DNA from: Rossellomorea vietnamensis
GTDB lineage: Bacteria; Bacillota; Bacilli; Bacillales; Bacillaceae_B
Direction: 5' to 3'
DNA length: 64,000 nt
Assembly (NCBI RefSeq): GCF_025398035.1
Contig: NZ_CP104558.1
Span: forward strand, 3,080,501-3,144,500
A model generated the notes under the pieces. The model saw only the letters and a list, made by a program, of their open reading frames with translations. It searched no databases and had not been told where the DNA came from. A program made the position numbers and the translations under genes. This document shows positions 45,350 through 54,414 of the stretch, in pieces. Positions within the stretch are counted from its first letter, which is position 1, and every line of letters starts with the position of its first letter.

Positions 45350-47989
45350 ATGAAAAAGCGCGTTTATGTCGTACCTCATTCCCACTGGGATCGTGAATGG
45401 TATTTTACAATAGAAGATTCGAATGTGTTACTTGCAGAAAACCTGGATCATCTCTTGGATGTCCTGGAAACAGACGAAGACTATACGGGCTATGTATTTG
45501 ATGCCCAGGCAAGCATCGTAGAAGAATATCTGAAGGTCCGCCCTGAAAACAGGGACCGAATGAAGCAGCTTGTGGAAAGAAAGAAGCTGTTTATCGGACC
45601 GTGGTATACGCAGACGGATTCCCTACTTGTCAATAAAGAATCCATCACTCGTAACCTCCTATACGGAACGAAGATTTCAAAGAGCTTCGGTCACAGCATG
45701 AACTGCGGGTATTTGCCGGATATTTTCGGACAGAATCAGTATCTTCCTTCTATTTTTAAAGGTTTCGGGATTGATAACAGTGTGCTGCAGCGCGGGATTT
45801 ATACGGATCAGTTAAAGGGTGATTTGAACTTCACATGGAAATCCCCTGATGGCGAAACGGTGAATGCCAACAATATTTACTTCGGTTATGGACCGGGGAA
45901 ATTTCTTGAGGCTTCAGAGGCGTATAAGGAAGAACGACTGTTTCCGATTCTGGAGAAGCTTGCTGATATGAATCAGAATAGTGATCTTCTCTTACTTCCG
46001 GCAGGCGGGGATCAGGTGCTTGTCCGTGAGCATTTCCCTGAGACCATCAAGAAGCTCAATGAGGACTCCGAGGACTATGAGTTTGTCCTTTCCGACTATG
46101 AAACGTTCATGAAGGATGCGTGGGAAAATGGGTCTGATTTCACAAATGTGATCGAAGGCGAACTGACGGCGACCCAGAAGTCCCGCATTCATAACACGAT
46201 TCGTTCCCAGCGCTATGATATTAAGAAAGCCAATTATGAAGTCGAACATAAAATCCTGAATATACTGGAGCCATTGGCTGTCATCGGTCAATCTCTCGGT
46301 CTGCGTTACCCGCAAGCGTGGTTGGACGGAATGTGGAAGGAACTCTTTGATGTCCATGCCCATGATAGCATCGGCGGATGTAACTCAGATGATACCAATC
46401 GTGATATCGTCCAGCGACTGGAAAAGGTGAACCGGATCGCAGACGGGCTCCTGAATATCTTAAAGAAACAAATGACAGAAGCGATCAGTAGGAAACTCGG
46501 TAATGACTCCATTTTTGTCTTCTTTAATACGAATGCGTCTACTTTTTCCGGAACGGTTGAGGCTATCCTGTTTACGAAGTCTGACCAATTCAACGTGAAG
46601 AAACGTGATGGAGAGCATCTAGCGATCGAAGCCATTGACCAGGAATATATCAGCGGTGGCAAGAAAATCGTGGTCACAGCAGAAGGTGAGAAGCAGGTAG
46701 AAGTGCCGGGTTATTACCGTACCGTCGTGATGGCAGATGTGAGGGATGTTGCTGGATTAGGGTATGAGACGTACCTCGTGGAAGAAATGAACGATGGGTT
46801 GAATAAGCTTGAAGAGAGCGGTACTCAGACCGTTGAAAATGAACACGTTAAAGTGGAATTTGCCCAAGGGAACCTCACTTTGACGGAGAAAGACAATGGC
46901 ACTGTAATCTCCAATCTGCTTCGTTTTGAAAATGTAGGAGATGCGGGAGATTCTTATGACTTCTCTCCTTTGGAAGGGGATCAACCTCTCTGGATGGAAA
47001 AGGGTGAACTGCTTTCTGTTGAAGCAGGCGTGCTATCACAGAAAATCATGGTGAAGCATGAGGCACTTGTTCCAGGGAATCTGGAGGACCGTCAGGGGGA
47101 AATCAACAGTGAATCATTGGTAATCATCACAACGATTGAACTTCGAAAACAGGAGAAGTTCGTTCGGGTCCAGCATACGATCAACAATGCAGTGGAAGAT
47201 CACCGTGTACGGGTTCGATTGAATACTGGAGTGAAGCAGCCTCAAACTACGTTTGCCGATCAGGGCTTCGGGCTGATTGAGCGGAGTGTGGACAATCCGT
47301 ATATGACGGGGTGGAAAGAGAATGGTTTTGCGGAAGCGCCGGTACCGATTTATAGTCTTGAGAACTTTGCCGGGGTTTCGACCGACTCTCATACATTTGC
47401 TGCCGTTACTAGAGGGATCAAGGAGTATGAAGTGGTGAAGGAGACAGGAGAACTTGCTCTTACTCTATTCAGAAGCGTCGGTTTGTTAGGGAAAGATGAT
47501 CTTATGTGGCGTCCGGGAAGAGCATCGGGTATTAACAATAAAGTTGTCTACACCCCTGACGCGCAGATGAAGCAGAAGATGGTGTTTGAATATGCACTTT
47601 ATGTCGGGGATGCAGAGCCTGTGGAGATGTTCGGGCTGACGGATCAATACGTTGATCGACATGCTTCTTATCAGAAACAAAACTTAAATACCTTTGAAGA
47701 GCGGTTGGAGCGTTTTGAGATTCCTTATCCGGTGAAGGAGATGGATGACCAGGTTTCATTATTGGAAATGGACAATCCTTCTATTGTGATGAGCAGCTGC
47801 AAGCGGGCCTATGATGACAAGTCGATGGTTGTTCGTTTGTTCAACCCGACGGAAACCGTTCAAACCGTGACGTTGAAACACAAATTCAGTAAGGTGTCCA
47901 TCACGAATCTGGCAGAGGAATATCAAGAGGATGCTGAAACGGAGATTGAAGTCAATCCGCAGGGCTACCTTACATTAAAACTATCTTAA
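45350..47989 (+). CDS. GH38 alpha-mannosidase, MngB-like
   Basis: The 879-residue cytoplasmic enzyme matches E. coli MngB (877) in length and blocks: VPHSHWDREWYFTIEDSNVL (zinc His and Asp), VFDAQASIVEEYLKV, GPWYTQTDSLLVNKESITRNLLYG, GYLPDIFGQNQYLP with the likely nucleophile Asp, and DVHAHDSIGGCNSDDTNRD with a further zinc ligand. MngB hydrolyses 2-O-(6-phospho-alpha-mannosyl)-D-glycerate to mannose-6-P and glycerate. GGAGGGAAC before ATG 45350 sets the start. The PTS gene before it and glycerate kinase after it support this substrate. Confidence 0.9.
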   Translation: MKKRVYVVPHSHWDREWYFTIEDSNVLLAENLDHLLDVLETDEDYTGYVFDAQASIVEEYLKVRPENRDRMKQLVERKKLFIGPWYTQTDSLLVNKESITRNLLYGTKISKSFGHSMNCGYLPDIFGQNQYLPSIFKGFGIDNSVLQRGIYTDQLKGDLNFTWKSPDGETVNANNIYFGYGPGKFLEASEAYKEERLFPILEKLADMNQNSDLLLLPAGGDQVLVREHFPETIKKLNEDSEDYEFVLSDYETFMKDAWENGSDFTNVIEGELTATQKSRIHNTIRSQRYDIKKANYEVEHKILNILEPLAVIGQSLGLRYPQAWLDGMWKELFDVHAHDSIGGCNSDDTNRDIVQRLEKVNRIADGLLNILKKQMTEAISRKLGNDSIFVFFNTNASTFSGTVEAILFTKSDQFNVKKRDGEHLAIEAIDQEYISGGKKIVVTAEGEKQVEVPGYYRTVVMADVRDVAGLGYETYLVEEMNDGLNKLEESGTQTVENEHVKVEFAQGNLTLTEKDNGTVISNLLRFENVGDAGDSYDFSPLEGDQPLWMEKGELLSVEAGVLSQKIMVKHEALVPGNLEDRQGEINSESLVIITTIELRKQEKFVRVQHTINNAVEDHRVRVRLNTGVKQPQTTFADQGFGLIERSVDNPYMTGWKENGFAEAPVPIYSLENFAGVSTDSHTFAAVTRGIKEYEVVKETGELALTLFRSVGLLGKDDLMWRPGRASGINNKVVYTPDAQMKQKMVFEYALYVGDAEPVEMFGLTDQYVDRHASYQKQNLNTFEERLERFEIPYPVKEMDDQVSLLEMDNPSIVMSSCKRAYDDKSMVVRLFNPTETVQTVTLKHKFSKVSITNLAEEYQEDAETEIEVNPQGYLTLKLS

Positions 47990-48001
47990 GAAGGTGAAAA
48001 G

Positions 48002-49693
48002 ATGACAAAGCAAGAATTAGTACAAAATGTAGAAAAGAGATTGCGAACGATTTACGGGGATGATTTCAAAGAGGAGTTCCTGACTTCTTTTACGGAGCTT
48101 TTGGATAAATGGAGCCGCTACTCTTGGGAAAGTGCAGCACCCGTGTCAGAAGAAAACGTGTATCTCATCACATATGGTGACAGTATTTATGAAGAGGGCA
48201 AGCCCACGCTTTCCTCTCTTCACACCTTCTTAAATGAAAAGGTGAAGGGTTCTGTTACGGATGTCCACTTGCTGCCGATGTTTCCTTATACGTCCGATGA
48301 TGGATTCTCTGTCGTGGACTATCGTCAAGTGGATGAGAAGCTCGGTGATTGGTCGAACATTGAAGAGCTGTCTCAGGATTACCGCTTAATGTTTGATTTT
48401 GTAGCCAATCATATTTCGAAATCGAGTGAATGGTTCCAAGGGTATCTAAAGGGTGAAGAGAGATATCAGGAATACTTCGTTCCGAAAGATCCTTCTTTTG
48501 ACACGAGTGCCGTGGTCCGTCCCCGCACTTCGCCTTTGTATCATGAATACGAAGGAAGTGACGGCGTGAAAACGGCTTGGACGACCTTCAGTGAAGACCA
48601 GGTTGACTTGAATTTCCGCCACTTCCCGGTATTAGAGGAAACAACGGATATATTACTGGAGTATGCAAGTAAAGGCGGGACAAGCATTCGCCTGGATGCC
48701 ATCGGGTTCATCTGGAAGGAATCAGGCACCACTTCCATCCATTTGCCACAGGCACATGAAATCATCAAGCTGTGGAGAGAGGTCATGGACTACTTCAAGC
48801 CGAATACGCAGATCATCACGGAAACCAATGTCCCTCATCAAGAGAACATCAGCTATTTCGGTGATGGAACGGATGAAGCCAATATGGTTTATCAATTCTC
48901 CCTGCCTCCATTGGTGCTGTTTTCACTGACGACGCACAATGGTGAAAAGCTGACGGAATGGGCGAAAACGATTGATACTGTTTCGGATACTGCAACCTAT
49001 TTCAATTTCCTTGCAAGCCATGATGGAATCGGGATGCGTCCGACTGAAGGGATCCTGACCGAGGACGACAAACAGCTGCTTGTGAATAAAGTGAAAGAAA
49101 ACGGCGGTCGTGTTTCGTATAAGGCCAATAGTGACGGCAGCCAGTCTGTCTATGAACTGAACATCAACTATTCGGCAGCCCTGGTCAATCAAGGCGAGGA
49201 TACGACGGAAGAACTTGAAGTGAAGAAGATGCTGGCTGCACATTCCATCCTGTTATCGTTTGTGGGAGTCCCGGCTATTTATTATCATTCTTTACTTGGT
49301 TCTCATAATGATGAAGCCGGTGTTGAAGCATCTGGCATCAACCGCCGGATCAATCGTGAGAAGCTGGAGCTTGGCAGTATCCTAGAGGAATTACAGACGG
49401 ATTCACGTCGCAAAGGGATTTTCGAAGGCTTGCAGGAAATGATTTCGATCCGTCAGAAGGAATCAGCTTTTTCTCCGTACGCAGGACAGGAAGTGTTGGA
49501 ACTTGGTGGGAATGTATTCGGACTGAAGCGATTCAATGAGGAAACAGGAGAAAGCATCTTGTTTGTCGTCAATCTGGATGCGAAGTCTGTTGAAGTGAAC
49601 CTGCCCCACTCAGGAGTTGATCTCGTGAGCGGGAAAGAAGTAAGTGAAGTTGTGGAATTACGTCCATATGAATTTATGTGGGTAAAACAATAG
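48002..49693 (+). CDS. GH13_18 sugar phosphorylase, probable glucosylglycerate phosphorylase
   Basis: The 563-residue enzyme belongs to the sucrose-phosphorylase-like branch of GH13. It shows LITYGDSIYEEGKPTLSSLHTFL, VHLLPMFPYTSDDGFSVVDYRQV, MFDFVANHISKSSEWF, the nucleophile block SIRLDAIGFIWKESGT, the acid/base ITETNVPH and FLASHDGIGMRPTEG. This branch includes sucrose, sucrose-6'-P, glucosylglycerol and glucosylglycerate (E. coli YcjM) phosphorylases, which give glucose-1-P. Its place between a MngB-like mannosidase and glycerate kinase favours glucosylglycerate or its 6-phosphate. That choice is inference. Confidence 0.82.
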   Translation: MTKQELVQNVEKRLRTIYGDDFKEEFLTSFTELLDKWSRYSWESAAPVSEENVYLITYGDSIYEEGKPTLSSLHTFLNEKVKGSVTDVHLLPMFPYTSDDGFSVVDYRQVDEKLGDWSNIEELSQDYRLMFDFVANHISKSSEWFQGYLKGEERYQEYFVPKDPSFDTSAVVRPRTSPLYHEYEGSDGVKTAWTTFSEDQVDLNFRHFPVLEETTDILLEYASKGGTSIRLDAIGFIWKESGTTSIHLPQAHEIIKLWREVMDYFKPNTQIITETNVPHQENISYFGDGTDEANMVYQFSLPPLVLFSLTTHNGEKLTEWAKTIDTVSDTATYFNFLASHDGIGMRPTEGILTEDDKQLLVNKVKENGGRVSYKANSDGSQSVYELNINYSAALVNQGEDTTEELEVKKMLAAHSILLSFVGVPAIYYHSLLGSHNDEAGVEASGINRRINREKLELGSILEELQTDSRRKGIFEGLQEMISIRQKESAFSPYAGQEVLELGGNVFGLKRFNEETGESILFVVNLDAKSVEVNLPHSGVDLVSGKEVSEVVELRPYEFMWVKQ

Positions 49694-49701
49694 ATGAATG
49701 G

Positions 49702-49741
49702 AGATGTCAGTCGCTTTGTCAGGCTTCTGGCATCTTTTTAT
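49702..49741 (+). terminator. Weak terminator before the glycerate kinase gene
   Basis: GATGTCAG and CTGGCATC pair (one G-U) and are followed by T5. It would attenuate but need not stop read-through into the kinase gene. Confidence 0.5.
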
Positions 49742-49756
49742 AGGAGCGTGTAGGAG

Positions 49757-50884
49757 ATGAATGTTTTAATAGCATCGGATTCTTATAAGGATTCATTATC
49801 TGCCTTTGAAGTGGGGGAAGCAGCGCGGAAGGGGATTCTATCTGCCTGCCCATCCGCTTATGTAGAAAACTCTCCTATGGCGGATGGTGGAGAGGGGACC
49901 CTGGATGCCCTGCTCACTTGCCTTGATGGAGAAGAGAAAGAAGTAGAGGTCCATGATCCGTTAATGAATCTTGTTGTTGCCCGATATGTTGTTCTGAACG
50001 GGGACACGGCGTTTATCGAGAGTGCGAGAAGCAGTGGACTTCCCCTTGTTCCGTTTGAGAAGCGGGACCCGATGAAGGCGAATACGTATGGCTTGGGTGA
50101 ACAGATCAAGGATGCTGTTCAGAACGGATATCGTAAAATCGTCATTTCCCTTGGGGGTAGCGCGACGAATGATGGTGGCGCCGGGATGCTGCAGGCTTTG
50201 GGATGGACGTTTTATGATGGGGATGGAGCCGAGCTCGGTGTGGAAGGGAATCCGATGCTTCACGCGGCTTCGTTTTCTGATCGTGAACGGTTACCCGGAC
50301 TGGAGGAATGCTCGTTTACGATTGCGAGTGACGTCACGAATCCTTTTTATGGAGAGAAAGGTGCTGCTCATATTTTTGGCAGGCAGAAGGGGGCCACAAC
50401 TGAAGGGGTTCTTGAGCTTGATGCCGGGTTGGTGAGGCTTGCGTCCCTATTTAAAGAAGCATATGGTGTTGACGTTCAAAAGGTAGCCGGATCTGGAGCT
50501 GCCGGAGGACTCGGTGGAAGTATCGTGGCCGCTTTAAATGGTGATCTTCAATCAGGCGTGGACACGATTATAGAACTTACGGGGTTGGAAGAGAAAGTAA
50601 TGGAGTCGGATATTGTTTTTACCGGTGAAGGAAGTCTCGATCAGCAATCATTAATGGGGAAAGTACCTGTTGGGGTTGCGCGACTTGCGAAGAAGCACGG
50701 TAAGAGAGTGATCGGGCTTGCGGGTCGGATCGATACGGATTTGGCTGAGGTGAATCAGTATCTCGATGCGGTGTTTTCGATTCAGACGGAATGCCGGTCG
50801 CTGGAGGAAGCCTTGAGGAGTGAGGTTACGAGTGAACAGATCCGGGTGACGGTGGAGCAGGTTGTGCGATTATTGAAGAAATAA
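49757..50884 (+). CDS. Glycerate kinase (GlxK/GarK family)
   Basis: The 375-residue kinase carries NVLIASDSYKDSLSAFEVGEAARKGI, the MADGGEGTLDAL loop, SLGGSATNDGGAGMLQALG, ITFTGEGSLDQQS-like IVFTGEGSLDQQSLMGK and VIGLAGRID, all marks of the GlxK/GarK glycerate kinase family. Members of this family phosphorylate D-glycerate, mostly to 2-phosphoglycerate, using ATP. It ends the operon and disposes of glycerate set free by the mannosidase and the phosphorylase, which explains why it sits here. Confidence 0.93.
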   Translation: MNVLIASDSYKDSLSAFEVGEAARKGILSACPSAYVENSPMADGGEGTLDALLTCLDGEEKEVEVHDPLMNLVVARYVVLNGDTAFIESARSSGLPLVPFEKRDPMKANTYGLGEQIKDAVQNGYRKIVISLGGSATNDGGAGMLQALGWTFYDGDGAELGVEGNPMLHAASFSDRERLPGLEECSFTIASDVTNPFYGEKGAAHIFGRQKGATTEGVLELDAGLVRLASLFKEAYGVDVQKVAGSGAAGGLGGSIVAALNGDLQSGVDTIIELTGLEEKVMESDIVFTGEGSLDQQSLMGKVPVGVARLAKKHGKRVIGLAGRIDTDLAEVNQYLDAVFSIQTECRSLEEALRSEVTSEQIRVTVEQVVRLLKK

Positions 50885-51003
50885 GTTGGACAGGGTGTTG
50901 ACCTCGTCTTTTTCCCATATTTCAGGTCGCATTTTCTTTATTTAGGTTAGAAGCCCATCTTGGGGGGGGAAACTTGGACTAAGTAAATCAATATTTTTAA
51001 ATG

Positions 51004-51126
51004 AATCATGCGAGAATTGGCTATAATCGAGCGGGAAATCAAAAAATCATGCCTCTTTTCGAAAGATTACACCCTGTATCCAACTAATCATGCGAGATTC
51101 GAGATATTCATGCCAAGGTGTCGAAA
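51004..51126. repeat. Degenerate tandem array with a 20-21 nt unit
   Basis: Six units begin at 51004, 51025, 51045, 51066, 51086 and 51106 with AATCATGC, AATCGAGC, AATCATGC, ATTACACC, AATCATGC and ATTCATGC. AATCATGCGAGA is exact at units 1 and 5. Unit length is 20-21 bases, two helical turns. The array lies in the 393-base gap between the glycerate kinase and sucrose genes. The rest of the gap holds no convincing gene; the open frame 51008-51286 runs through the array. Confidence 0.6.
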
Positions 51127-51186
51127 AATCTCCAGCTCACTATTCATTTATAAAATCTCGGAACAAGTAAGCGATCAAAATAAAAA

Positions 51187-51220
51187 AGAGACGAAGGGTT
51201 TCTTCCCTTCGTCTTTATGT
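51187..51220 (-). terminator. Terminator of the sucrose operon
   Basis: Minus-strand AAAGACGAAGGG-AAGAAA-CCCTTCGTCTCTTTTTTA is a hairpin plus T run, about 60 bases after the sacA stop codon. Confidence 0.8.
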
Positions 51221-51277
51221 GTACCCGTTCCTACGTCCCAACGATCTAAATCATACCAGTGGGGGGAAGACATTTAT

Positions 51278-52768
51278 CTAAAGTGAGTTCGTACTCTTCA
51301 TTTGATGGATCGCGTAGCTGCAGGTTAGTTCTTTATCGGTGAACAGTTTGACTCCGGTTGATTGCTCTATGGGGAAGACCCTTGTTGTAAAGACCACTTC
51401 ACCGTCATTGATAAAAATTTCGGCGATGCTTCTGTCACAGAATACCTGTAGTTTAACGCTGTCCCCGATGCTGAGCTCAGCACTTCGCACCAAACCATTT
51501 TGCTTATCAAATGAGGAATGGAAATTCTCGCGATTCAACGTCACCGTTTGGTTCGAACGATCAAATGCTAAGACAAGTCCCTCTGTTTCCGATGAGAAGA
51601 GTTCCAGCCCGAAAGAGTCTGCTCCATGGGATTCGATGGATGCTTCCAACTCAAATGAACGGAAACCGGAATGGAGATTGGTTGAGTCTTTATCCAACGT
51701 CAGGCTCCCTGAATGTGATTTGCTTCGAAGCTGCTTCAATTCAGTAGCCGGCTTTTGAACGAGAAGGCCGTTCACGATATCAAGCTTCCTGGGAAGTGTA
51801 AGGCAGTGGGCCCAATCCTCTTTGTCGGTTGGATATTCCACTTCGGCCATACCGGCCCAGCCGAACATTAACCGTTCATGGCTTTTTCCTTCGAATGTTT
51901 GAGGAGCATAAAAGTCGAAGCCCTTGTCCAATTCCTGATAATCGGTCACGTCGAATGTAAGGTTTTCGATGTCCAGTTTGCCAAGTGCGTATATCACATT
52001 GTAAAGATTTTGATAGTCGTGGTGTTTGGCTTCAAGCCCCTGTGGTGAGACTACGAGCACGTCTTGACCATTGATCTTAAAGTAATCAGGGCACTCCAGC
52101 ATATAGCAGGATTCCGGTAAATCCAGGTCCAGTCTCAACTCTCCCTTAAAGGACCAGTCCAGGGCATCCTTCGATTCATATACAATGATCGCTCCGGTTT
52201 TATCTTCGCGTTGAGCCCCGAGCATCATGTAATATATGTTCCCTTTTTTAAACACTTTGGGGTCACGGACATGACCGGTGTATCCAGCCGGGACACCCTC
52301 GATGATCGGATTATGATCATATTTCCGGACTTGTCCATCCTTTTCCATGATGGCAAGACACTGATTGGCCGATCGTTCTTCTGCGCTGTATTTTATATTA
52401 CCGGTATAGTAAAGGTACAACTTACCATCCACTTCTATGGAAGCTCCGGAATAGGCACCGTGTGATTCATAATCCTCAATAGGGACAAGGGCTGTGGGCT
52501 GCTGTTCCCACTCTACCAGATTATCGGACTTCACATGGGCCCAGTGCTTCATCCCGTGGTATGATCCGAACGGAAACCACTGGTAGAAGACATGATACGT
52601 ACCATTGAAGTAGGCAAGACCATTGGGATCATTTAAGAGACCGTGTTCCGGATGGATATGGAAAGCGGGTTTCCAAATGGATGCTGCCACTTTTTCTTTA
52701 AGGATTTCCAACTCGTTTGCTTCTGCTTCGTGGAGGGTTTTATATTTCGGTTCGGTATATTTTGTCAT
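51278..52768 (-). CDS. sacA: Sucrose-6-phosphate hydrolase (GH32)
   Basis: The 496-residue GH32 enzyme shows AFHIHPEHGLLNDPNGLAYF with the nucleophile Asp, HVFYQWFPFG, GHVRDPKVFKKG (RDP motif) and MLECPDYFKI with the acid/base Glu, followed by a C-terminal beta-sandwich. It cleaves sucrose-6-phosphate, delivered by the PTS encoded just upstream, to glucose-6-P and fructose. AAAGGA ten bases before ATG 52768 decides the start; the frame to 52831 is not needed. The 88-base gap to sacP suggests one operon. It may also act on small fructans. Confidence 0.93.
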   Translation of the reverse strand: MTKYTEPKYKTLHEAEANELEILKEKVAASIWKPAFHIHPEHGLLNDPNGLAYFNGTYHVFYQWFPFGSYHGMKHWAHVKSDNLVEWEQQPTALVPIEDYESHGAYSGASIEVDGKLYLYYTGNIKYSAEERSANQCLAIMEKDGQVRKYDHNPIIEGVPAGYTGHVRDPKVFKKGNIYYMMLGAQREDKTGAIIVYESKDALDWSFKGELRLDLDLPESCYMLECPDYFKINGQDVLVVSPQGLEAKHHDYQNLYNVIYALGKLDIENLTFDVTDYQELDKGFDFYAPQTFEGKSHERLMFGWAGMAEVEYPTDKEDWAHCLTLPRKLDIVNGLLVQKPATELKQLRSKSHSGSLTLDKDSTNLHSGFRSFELEASIESHGADSFGLELFSSETEGLVLAFDRSNQTVTLNRENFHSSFDKQNGLVRSAELSIGDSVKLQVFCDRSIAEIFINDGEVVFTTRVFPIEQSTGVKLFTDKELTCSYAIHQMKSTNSL

Positions 52769-52856
52769 AATGGATAAATCCTTTCGTGTAGGGTTCGTTA
52801 CGTGTATGAAAGAAAAGCAGGTGAGGGCCATTCACCTGCTTTTCTATAGTGTTTGT

Positions 52857-54260
52857 CTACTTTCCAGTTTCAAGATTTTTCTTATCCGAATATCCGAACA
52901 TCCAGGTAAGGACGAAGGCTACTCCGATTGCTACAAGGTTAATGAATAGATATTGAAGGATTTGCCCATTTAAATATAGCAACATACCGGGAATAACCGT
53001 AATGGCCATCCCTGTTGCTTTCAATCCCATGAGAGATGCAATGAAACCTCCGGCCGCTCCGCCGATAAGCCCCATGATGAACGGTTTTCCGTAGCGTAGA
53101 TTGACTCCGAAGATAGCTGGCTCCGTGATCCCTAAGAATGCTGAGAGGGAAGAAGGAAGAGCCAGTGCTTTCAGTTTTTTGGACTTGGTCTTTAATCCAA
53201 CTGCCAAAGCTGCGCCGCCCTGTGCTGCAATCGAGCAAGTAATGATCGCATTATAGGGATTGTTTCCGAATTTGGCAAGAAGCTGAATTTCCAAGAGATT
53301 AAAGATGTGGTGAATCCCGGTTACAACGATAATTTGGTTGATCCCGCCAATAATAAGTCCGCTAATGCCAAAAGGCCATTCCAGAACAGCCACTGTTCCA
53401 TCAAGGATTACATTTTCCAGACTGTGGAATATAGGTCCGATCACGAACAGTGCGAGAGTGATCATAATCAATAACGTAAGAAAGGGTGTGATAATTAAAT
53501 CCAGTGCTTCCGGGGTCCATTTCCGTATTTGTCTCTCAAGCTTTGCCCCTAGAATACCGGCGATGAAAGCTGGAAGGACGGAACCCTGGTACCCTACTAC
53601 AGGTATAAATCCAAGAAACTCAAGTGGCTGGACGTCCCCTCCTGCAACCCCCCAGGCATTTGGCAACGCTGGACTCACAAGCATCAGTCCAAGGACCATT
53701 CCAACGATCGGTGTCCCGCCGAATACTCTGAAGGTCGACCAGGCGACGAGGGCGGGTAAGAAGATAAATGCTGTGTCTGTAAGGATCTGGGTGAATAAAA
53801 TGAAATTCTGTGATATATCATCCGGTGTCATGCCGAAGATCGCTAAAATCTGTTCTTGTAGTACGAGTCCCCGTAATCCCATGAACAGACCGGTTGCGAC
53901 AAGGACGGGTATAATCGGTACAAACACATCTCCAAATGTACGAATGGCACGTTGAAAACCGTTTCCGCTTTTTACAGCTTCTTTCGATTGTTCAGCCTTT
54001 GTGGATCCTGCGACTCCTAATTGCCTCACTTCTTCATAAATGCGATTAACCGTGCCGGTTCCTAATATAATTTGATATTGACCGGAGTTGAAAAATGCTC
54101 CCTTTACTTTTTCCGTATTTTCAATGGCAGCTTGGTCGATTTTCTCTTTATCTTTTACCATGATTCGTAAACGGGTGGCGCAATGGGCAACGGAAAGGAT
54201 GTTCTCTTCACCGCCGACACCTGATAGAATGTCTTCTGCAATCTTTCTGTTATCAGACAT
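52857..54260 (-). CDS. sacP: PTS sucrose EIIBC
   Basis: The 467-residue permease has an EIIB domain (1-85, active Cys in SVAHCATRLRIMVKD) and a multi-span EIIC domain (about 110-450) with GITEPAIFGVNLRYGKPF. The length and order match B. subtilis SacP; no EIIA domain is attached, so a separate EIIA(Glc) would phosphorylate it. AAGGAGGAG lies before ATG 54260. The first of three TGTAATCGATTACA operators lies 23 bases upstream of the start. Confidence 0.92.
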   Translation of the reverse strand: MSDNRKIAEDILSGVGGEENILSVAHCATRLRIMVKDKEKIDQAAIENTEKVKGAFFNSGQYQIILGTGTVNRIYEEVRQLGVAGSTKAEQSKEAVKSGNGFQRAIRTFGDVFVPIIPVLVATGLFMGLRGLVLQEQILAIFGMTPDDISQNFILFTQILTDTAFIFLPALVAWSTFRVFGGTPIVGMVLGLMLVSPALPNAWGVAGGDVQPLEFLGFIPVVGYQGSVLPAFIAGILGAKLERQIRKWTPEALDLIITPFLTLLIMITLALFVIGPIFHSLENVILDGTVAVLEWPFGISGLIIGGINQIIVVTGIHHIFNLLEIQLLAKFGNNPYNAIITCSIAAQGGAALAVGLKTKSKKLKALALPSSLSAFLGITEPAIFGVNLRYGKPFIMGLIGGAAGGFIASLMGLKATGMAITVIPGMLLYLNGQILQYLFINLVAIGVAFVLTWMFGYSDKKNLETGK

Positions 54261-54282
54261 GATTTCTCCTCCTTCTTTTGTG

Positions 54283-54296
54283 TGTAATCGATTACA
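54283..54296. promoter_or_regulatory. LacI-type operator TGTAATCGATTACA, copy 1
   Basis: A perfect 14-base palindrome near the sacP start. Binding here would block the sacPA operon. Confidence 0.75.
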
Positions 54297-54361
54297 TATT
54301 TCAGAAAATTAATAGTATCAGCAGATTGATGCCGATACCATGGAAATGAATAAACATGATG

Positions 54362-54375
54362 TGTAATCGATTACA
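54362..54375. promoter_or_regulatory. LacI-type operator TGTAATCGATTACA, copy 2
   Basis: An identical palindrome 79 bases from copy 1 and 34 from copy 3, mid-gap. Confidence 0.75.
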
Positions 54376-54392
54376 TACGTACAGGAAAAACG

Positions 54393-54412
54393 TTGTGTAA
54401 TCGATTACACAA
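54393..54412. promoter_or_regulatory. LacI-type operator, copy 3 (20-bp perfect palindrome)
   Basis: TTGTGTAATCGATTACACAA extends the 14-base core to 20 bases. It sits immediately after the LacI gene end, at its 3' side. Confidence 0.75.
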
Positions 54413-54414
54413 AA

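Noticed and set aside
48002-49693. Naming the GH13_18 enzyme sucrose phosphorylase
   Set aside because: A separate full sucrose locus lies at 51-55 kb and the neighbours handle glycerate, so glucosylglycerate is favoured but not proven.
51004-51126. Repeat array as a possible CRISPR
   Set aside because: Units are contiguous, 20-21 bases long and degenerate, with no spacers and no cas genes.
51008-51286. 92-aa forward open frame after glycerate kinase
   Set aside because: It runs through the degenerate tandem array and a terminator, lacks a ribosome site and shows no protein-like pattern.
53338-53955. 205-aa open frame antisense to sacP
   Set aside because: It mirrors the conserved membrane protein gene on the other strand; its composition is that of a shadow frame.
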